Of a stretch of DNA of 64,000 bases, positions 56,989-64,000 are shown piece by piece; positions within the stretch are counted from its first letter, which is position 1, and each line of letters begins with the position of its first letter. Under the pieces are notes generated by a model. That model saw only the letters and a list, made by a program, of their open reading frames with translations, was not told the DNA's origin and did no database searches. Where the stretch lies: NCBI GenBank assembly GCA_033439265.1, contig JAVTVX010000019.1, positions 9,059,501 to 9,123,500 on the forward strand, written 5' to 3'. Source of the stretch: Dillenia suffruticosa. Taxonomy: Eukaryota > Streptophyta > Magnoliopsida > Dilleniales > Dilleniaceae. The position numbers and the translations under genes are program-made.

Positions 56989-58207
56989 ATGGTTTACGGG
57001 GAACATTAGTGAATCTCTAATATAAGAATGTTATACATTTTCCTTAATAGGAATGAAATCAAACCTTTTATAAACTTTAATAATTTGCTAAAGTAAGGAT
57101 TATATATTAAATCTCTTGTCATACATTGATTAACTTTAGAAAATTGTAACAAATTTGGTAATCTTTTACTAAATGAAGACAAATAATTAAGGTGATATTT
57201 GGAAAATTTTATTAAATTCTTTAAATTGGTCTGATTTAATTTTATTACTTCTTAGGTTGTTTGTGATAAAAATTGTTAGATTGTTATCAAAGCTGAGTGT
57301 ATTCATTTCATTGCCACAACCTTAATATATAGGTTGTAGATATATATATATATATATATATAGATTATGTATATATAATTAGAGCATATGGACTGTATTT
57401 TGTAAAAATAAAAAGTAAAGAAATAAAAATTCTAAGCCACGTGTAAAATTTATTGCAAATGAAACATACTAATGTAAAAAGGATTTTATTTTGAAAATTT
57501 GAAAATTTATGATTTTATCATACTCCTGGAAAATCCAGTTTTAACTAGACGAGGTCATGGTTCATACTAGACCGTGAAGTCAGACCGCAGTGAAATGTGG
57601 TCAACACTTTAAAAGCCTTTGACGCAGTTCACATTCTAGAATTAGAACCAGAATTGGTCCAATAACAAATACTAGAGGTATAAAAATGCCATATTTGTAT
57701 TGCTTGGGAGTTTTAAGAGCCCTTTTAAGAGTAATGGATCGAAAGTAATTTTGTGCTATTGTTTGGAATTGCTATGTTTCTATCTTGCAGCTTGCTGAAG
57801 TGTCATGACTCGAATTCTATATGATAAAACTTGATAATTTTTTAGAATTTTTTAGAGAGATTTGTTTTGTCATTAGAATGGACTTGTTATGTTTTGAATT
57901 AAACTTTTGTTAATGTGTACATACATATTATGCATACTAGCGTTTGGTCGTTGCATACATTTTGTATTTATTCAAATGCTCAAGTTTGTATCTTTTTCCA
58001 TATACTGAATTCTCATCCTGTGCCCATGATTTTTGACTCCAATTTCAAGATTATCATTTTTACTTGTATATGATTTTCTCTATCATTCTCTTTCGTTTTT
58101 ATTTTTTTCTAACAAACTAGTTTTAGAAAATAACTTTTTGATGAAAACTATTATCTATATATCAAAAATCTCATATTAAATTATCAAGAAATTATTAGAC
58201 CCATAGG
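56989..58207. other. Cystatin upstream and intergenic DNA (copy 2)
   Basis: Counterpart of 22421-23639, including the (TA)n tract at 57340-57362. No gene recognised. Confidence 0.5.
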
Positions 58208-58997
58208 GGAAACGTACCTGAATCCATAATTGCCATGCTGCTTAGAGTTGTGTGGTTAACCTTCCAGATATAACTTCTCTCTTAATTTTCTCTCTAGATG
58301 ATGGGATGCCAGAAAGAATGAAAGTTACATGTGATCTAAGGACCATAACCACTATATATAGATAATTTTGTTATCTCTTGGTAATCCTATAAGATAATTT
58401 TGTTATGTCTTGGTATTTTTATCTTAACCCATCACAAAAATAGGAATTTGCACTTATACATTAAAGGACCATACCCTATTAGATACTTTATAATTCAAAT
58501 TATCTAAAAATTTAGTAGATCATGTTTAAATGGATTCAAACTTCTATGAAGTCTGTAACATATAATTGTCACATATAAGTCCAACATCTAACAATCTCGC
58601 ACTTGGACTATATGGGTAACCTTATAATTATGCATTGCATAAATGATTGTATGAACTCAACATTGCTGTCATTACCGAAATGCATCTATAACCAATTTGT
58701 CTATCAATCCTACTAATAAAGAATCGAAGTGGCCTTCATTACATGGATCATGATGTGGATGTATAGGCTAGAAATTTCATGTAATATGATCTTAACATTC
58801 CTATTTCCAACTAGTCGACCACAAATCTTATTGATATCAAAACATGCCAGAATCAGAGTGTGAATAACCAAAACTTTATTTCTATAGAAAATAACCTTAC
58901 AATACTATAAACTGAAATAACAAAAATGTCTATAAGAGAATAGCATCTAGAATTACAAACTTCCACTAAAAGTGAATATCCTCAAACGACATGACAC

Positions 58998-59828
58998 CCA
59001 TATGAGAAATGTGCTCATGAAACACTTTAAGTGGCAATCACTTAGTAAGTGGATCCAAATTTATAGAGTTTATACCATGGTACTCTATAAATAACTATCC
59101 ACTCTAAATACTTTCTTTGACAACCAGGAACTTGGAGTCTATACGTTTTGACTTTGTTGAGTTCCTATTTTATTGGAATATAATACCACCGAATTATTGT
59201 CACAAAATGATTTAAGTGGTCTATTAATTCCAACCACTATGCGCAGCCTCGAGACAAGTTTCCATAGTCACATTCCATGATTGGATGCTTTGTTGCACAT
59301 TGTGAACTCTACCGCTGTAGTAGAAAAGCAAATAAGAGACTATTTAGCACAAAGGGAGTATAAGAGAACTATTTAGCACTCTTCCAGGAGATAGCACCCC
59401 TGCTCATAGGTACATATAGCCTGACATGGATTTCATACTATCTCAGCATTCAATAAAATCGGATTCAGTATATTCTCGATTACTTAAGTATATGCCCAAC
59501 ATCCCTATAACATACACAATATTCAGATGCCTACAAATCTGAGCATACATAAGACTCCTCGTGTCGACACATAAGAAAATTTCTGTATTTCCATTTCCTT
59601 AAAGTCATTCTTAGGACACTAACTGAGACTAAATTTGTCGAGACTAAATTTGTCTCCCTTAACCATAAGGGTATCATTTGGTCTGCAATCTTGCATGCCA
59701 TATCTCTTGAGAACCTTTTTGATATACCATTTTTTGTGATAATCCAAGAACATATACTTGCTTCCAAAGAACTTATGATAAATACAATTGTCGACCAAAT
59801 TCATTTCAAAACCGAACGAGATTACCAC
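58998..59828 (-). pseudogene. Copia-2 RT end and RNase H remnants (copy 2)
   Basis: FEMNLVDNCIYHKF and KKVLKRYGMQDCRPNDT at 59828-59619; the RNase H and pol end below it in broken frames. Confidence 0.75.
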
Positions 59829-61078
59829 TTGATGAAATTTGAAATGCCATTATTGAGATGTTTGCTTGATCCCATAGATGGATTTCTTAAGTTTGTAGCC
59901 CACATTCTTTGGATTTAATGATACAAAGTTTTCTAGCTGCACATATAAGTCATTTCATTAATATCACCATTTAAATGTTATTTTTGCACCCCTCATGTAA
60001 TTCAAGAATGAAATGCACCACCAATGCCGTTATAGTTTACAAAGAGTCTCTCGACAAAATTGGATAGAAAGTCTGTTTATAGTCAATGCCTTTTTTTTAT
60101 AAACCCCTTTGTGATAAGACGAGCCTTGTATCTCTCCATGTCACCATATAAATCCCTCGTGGCCGTAAATATCATTTGCAACCATTGTGTTTCATACCTT
60201 TTGGCAATGGGACAAGATTTTGTATGTCATTGTCTATCATGGACTTAGTCTTATCATTCATGGAATCAATCCAATTTTGAAAATTAGAACTTTCAATGGC
60301 TTGACAGAAGTTGATTAGATAATCTTTTATCACCCTAATGTTAGCCTCATTTTTTTAAAGAAATACAATATAGTCATCTTGCGCTATATTTCTTTTTTCT
60401 CTAGTATATCTCCTTAATGGCATAGGTTCATGAGGTTGTAGGGTTTGTTCTTCGTAAACAACTTCTTGAATAAGAGGTTCTCTAACATTGTCTTGTTCTA
60501 TTGTGTCATGAACAAGATCAGGAATGGAATATTGATCAAAGCCAATAACATTTATAAGAATATCAAAATGTTCTTTTCAAAGACAATGTTCCTAACTATA
60601 TCTCCCCTACAAACTTGACATTCTCAAAGAATCAAGTAATTTTCAACTCAAAAATCGACTTAATTATGGCATCATAAAACTTGTACCCTCAGATCTTTCA
60701 AAATATCCAACAAAAAAGCAACTCACCATCCTTGAATCTAGTTTCCTTTTATTCGGCCTATAAGGCCTTGCCATAGCTAGACATCTCCAAATGCATAATT
60801 GCTTTAAACTAGGCCTCTTATCTGTCCAAAGTTCATAAGGGGTTTCGGTAATTGCTTTAGTTGAAACCCTATTAAGGATATATGTTGCAACTTAAGTGCT
60901 TCTCCCTATAGTGACTCTCATAAGGTAGAATGAAAAATCATACTTTTCACCATGTCCTTAAACATCTTGGTTTGTCTTTCAATAACACCATTCATTGCAT
61001 GTGAACCTAATATATGGTATTATGAGATGATATCGTATTCCTCTAACAACTTAGCAAATGGTCCTAAGCATTGTTTAC

Positions 61079-61901
61079 CTAAACTGTCATATCTGCCATA
61101 ATATTCACCAGCTTGTTTAGATCTAACACTTTTAATTCATTTCTGAGTTGGTTCTCAACTTCAACCTTATACTTTTTTATCATGTCCGACAATTGTGACT
61201 TTTCATTAATGAGATATATATAGCCATATCTAGAAAAATTGTCTATGAATGTTATAAAATATTGTTGACTATTCCATGCAACCATAGGGAATGGCCCACA
61301 AATATTCGTATGTACTTGTTCTAAGATGTCTAAAGTCCAAGTTTGAAATCTCATTTTATTGGTTTGTTTCCCTTTTATGTAGTTAAGGGGATCAAGAGCT
61401 ACATCAAACCCAAGTCTCCCAATTTCCCTTTGGAGATATGACCTATTCTCTTGTGTCATAATGAAACAAAATTCACATTGATTAATTTTTAGTTTACTCC
61501 TAAAGCACTTACATACATGGATTCATTAAATAAAGCAATTCTATCAATAACATAAAGATTATTATATCCTAATAAAGAACCAGATCCAACCAATTTTGAA
61601 TCATGAAAGAAATTGAATTTTCTATTTCCAAATGAACAAGAATAACCAGATTTATCCAAATTAGAAACAAAATCAAATTCCATATAAACTACGGTACAAT
61701 AAATATCTCATTTAGATGCAAATAAAATCTAGTCTTTAACAATAATCCAACTTTCCTATTATTTCAACCAAAACCTTCTTACCATCGCCTACATAGATGT
61801 ATCTTTTCCATCACTCGGCTTTTTTCAATTTAGGAAACCCTTCATAGATACACTGATGTGAGTTGTTATAGCAGAATCCATCCACCACCTATGTCTAGGA
61901 A
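61079..61901 (-). pseudogene. Copia-2 protease and integrase remnants (copy 2)
   Basis: QVHTNICGPF and FITFIDNFSRYGYIYL in 61459-61079; protease-region text in 61683-61489. One residue differs from copy 1 (TNKMRF versus TNKRRF). Confidence 0.8.
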
Positions 61902-62737
61902 GTTTTGTATGGAAGTAACCTTGGGGAATTTTTTTTTAAAATAACATAGATTGGAAAAATATTCAAAAATATAACTTATCCATGTCGAGTATTGAAAACT
62001 CGACATGGTTTAAAATAGGGTATATCAAATCTTCAAGACTCGACATACTTTAAAAGAAAGGGCATGTCGAGTATTGAAGACTCGACTTGCCCTAAAAAAC
62101 AATGCATGTTCCCTCTCTCCTTCCCTCTCTCTCTCTTGCCCTACACCCTCTCTCTCTCCCTCTCTCTCTCCTGCCTGCCTCTCCCCTCTCTCTTTCCCTC
62201 CCTCCCTTTGGATTCTAGTCTCCCTCTCTTCTCTCTCTACCTCTCCCTCCCTTTGGATTCCTACCTGACTTTCCTCTTATCTCTTTCTCTTCCACCTACC
62301 TCTCCTCTCTCTCCTCCCTTTGGATTCCCGCCTGCCTCTCCTCTCTCTCTCTCTCACCCTTTAGATTTGCTTTGGATTTGCACAAAAACCAAGTTTGGTT
62401 TAGTTGCAAATCCAAAAGGAGGGAGGGAGGGAGGGAGGGAGGGAGGGAGGGAGAGATACAGGGTAAGAGAGAGAGGGAGAGAGAAAGAGAGGGTACAGGG
62501 CGAGAGATAGAGAGAGAGAGGGAGAGAAAGAGCATATTGAGTCTTGAAGACTCAACATGCACTGTATCTATCAAGTCTTGAAGACTCAACATACCCTATT
62601 TCAAACCATGTCTAGTCTTCAAATATGTTAAGTTTTAAAGACTCGACATTGAGTTTTGAAGGTCATGTTTCGAATATTTTTTCAATCTACGTTGTTTTAA
62701 GAAAATTTTTTCCCAAGGTTACTTCTGTACAATGCTC
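61902..62737. mobile_element. Mutator-like foldback element (copy 2)
   Basis: Identical layout to 27334-28169, with ATGTCTAGGAA duplications at 61891-61901 and 62738-62748. Same TC-rich and GA-rich arms. Confidence 0.8.
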
Positions 62738-63006
62738 ATGTCTAGGAATCGAGATTAAACTAACATTGAAGAAACCAAAGTAAGAAATATTCCTTCCGTA
62801 GTACACTACGTGTGATAGTTGATACACTCCTTTTTCTTTGCCTTTATGTTTGAAGGATAATGTTATTTGAGTACTCTCTGTCATATCTTGTTTCAAACTT
62901 TCCTCTTCCTAATCACTGTGAGAAATGCAATTATTCAAAGACTAAGTCTCTTTTTAATAGTTATAGCTAAACTGTGTCAGAAGAGATATCAGAAGAGATA
63001 TCAAAA

Positions 63007-63516
63007 CTAGATGTACCAGTAATTCCTCAGAGAGCTCAAGGTTAAGTGTTTCAACTTGCATGTAAGATGAGACATCTCTACGATGTAGTCCCTAATATTA
63101 TATTTACCTTTATAACTCATTGAAATGAGACTTGTCAAGAGCAAACCCATTTTAGCCTTTTTGTTCTTGGCAAACCTCTTTTCAGTATTCACAAGGAAAT
63201 CTATAGCCGTTGGAATCTTTTCAGATATAGTGTACATGAATGTTTCTAGAATGGCTCTCTTCATGAACATCATACAAATAGGATTTGATTTCTCCCACCT
63301 TTCCTTATCACTCTTTTCATCAGAGTTACTCTTATCAGTATGAGGTAGTAGAAAATTAATCCTTAACGCAAGGTCATGATCTTTGACTTTAAAAACTATA
63401 AAAAGGTTCTTTTGGCATGATTTGAATTTAGAGCCATCCAACATAGGAATTGAGTTGATGTTGGTAGTAATATTAGCATGAATATTTATAACCGAACAAA
63501 AAACACAAAAAAACAA
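63007..63516 (-). pseudogene. Copia-2 gag (copy 2)
   Basis: Same 169-codon frame as 28937-28428, with one residue changed (GSKFKSC versus GSNFKSC). Preceded downstream by an 11-bp insertion near 62946 that copy 1 lacks. Confidence 0.82.
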
Positions 63517-64000
63517 AACACGCTCACATGAATCTTTACACCAAATAATAATAAATTTATTTAGAAATAAAACTTATCTCAAGATACTAGCCATTTCATT
63601 AATATTTTGTCTTTGATCAAAAATATTCTTATAAGTGATATCTTGGTACAGTAATCAAACACTGATAATAAGAACATGTCAAAAAATGAACCTTGCTTTG
63701 GGCTGATTTATTGTTCACATGTAAAATCGAATAAGCATCATATGTTTATTACTACAGGTGCATACATAATTCTATTAAATTTGGACCTTCCTTATAGGTC
63801 AATCAGTATTCACATAAGTTGTATACATGCAACCGTTGATATTCAAACAATTTAATTTCTACAAAAGAGATCACTTTGGCAACATGTATTTCAATAAATT
63901 AATCTTAAAATATATAACCGTAGTAATATTTGAATTCAAAATTATATTCATAATTGAATTCCCTCACATAGAAATTGTACATGGCCACACTACTAAGCAA
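63517..64000. other. AT-rich DNA, no gene recognised (copy 2, cut by window end)
   Basis: Counterpart of 28938-29421. The duplicated block is still matching at the last base. Confidence 0.5.

Larger units (their letters stand above)
58208..63516 (-). mobile_element. Degenerate Ty1/copia element on the minus strand (copy 2)
   Basis: Counterpart of 23640-28937. gag 63516-63007, protease and integrase 61901-61079, RT and RNase H remnants 59828-58998, LTR-like start at about 58593. Same losses of key residues. Interrupted by the foldback element at 61902-62737. Confidence 0.8.
36659..64000. repeat. Large duplicated block, copy 2 (runs off the window)
   Basis: Direct repeat of 2026-29421, with all nested elements present in the same order. 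Main length differences from copy 1 are two fewer 30-bp units in the CACTA-like hairpin array, 4 bp less in the solo LTR microsatellites, 2 bp less in a TA run near 49640, and an 11-bp insertion (GTCTCTTTTTA) near 62946. The minisatellite unit that spans the left edge in copy 1 is cut here, so this left junction is likely the derived one. Confidence 0.97.

Overview
The window looks like nuclear DNA of a flowering plant, probably a eudicot. It is AT-rich and gene-poor, and is packed with nested Ty1/copia and Ty3/gypsy retrotransposons, non-autonomous DNA transposons and remnants of an endogenous plant pararetrovirus. The only protein gene that looks intact is a small secreted phytocystatin (cysteine-protease inhibitor), present twice, at 21998-22351 and 56566-56919 on the minus strand. 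I see no tRNA, rRNA, CRISPR array or bacterial-type operon.

The main architectural feature is a very large direct duplication. Positions 2026-29421 recur, nearly base for base, as 36659-64000, where the window ends inside the second copy. The offset is 34633 bp at the left end and drifts to 34568-34579 through small indels. The spacer 29422-36658 holds LTR-like debris and an internally deleted Ty3/gypsy element with a 4.4-kb 3' LTR. The first 2 kb of the window is AT-rich DNA with a degenerate minisatellite. That minisatellite reads through the left breakpoint in copy 1 but starts abruptly in copy 2, so the copy-2 junction is probably the new one. Whether this is a true segmental duplication or two haplotypes joined in assembly cannot be decided here.

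The layout inside each copy (copy-1 coordinates) is as follows. (i) 2026-4153 is intergenic, with a 34-residue signal-peptide-like ORF and a degenerate CTCTCTAAAA-rich tract. (ii) 4154-6277 is the left arm of an imperfect inverted repeat. It carries a 5'-truncated cystatin, a remnant ORF, and a promoter/poly(A) block like that of Caulimoviridae. (iii) 6278-13303 is the loop: a pararetrovirus-like integrant on the minus strand (30K movement protein at 12.25-13.0 kb, linker, coat-protein-like region at 6.3-7.7 kb). It is split by a 2.75-kb solo gypsy LTR and by a 1.24-kb CACTA-type non-autonomous element. (iv) 13304-22306 is the right arm, with the same promoter block, remnant ORF and the intact cystatin, split by a 6.9-kb Ty1/copia element (14276-21150). 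That element's empty target is preserved in the left arm. (v) 22.4-23.6 kb is intergenic. (vi) 23.6-28.9 kb is a second, older copia element on the minus strand, split by an 836-bp Mutator-like foldback element with an 11-bp target-site duplication.

Relative age can be read from the nesting: pararetrovirus integration and inverted duplication with cystatin; then the solo LTR, CACTA-like and copia insertions (copia LTR pair about 3.5% diverged by eye); then the 27-kb-plus duplication (about 0.1% in the outer parts and up to about 0.7% inside the copia element). All retroelement and viral reading frames are broken by stops, frameshifts or deletions. The cystatin is the only candidate for a working protein.
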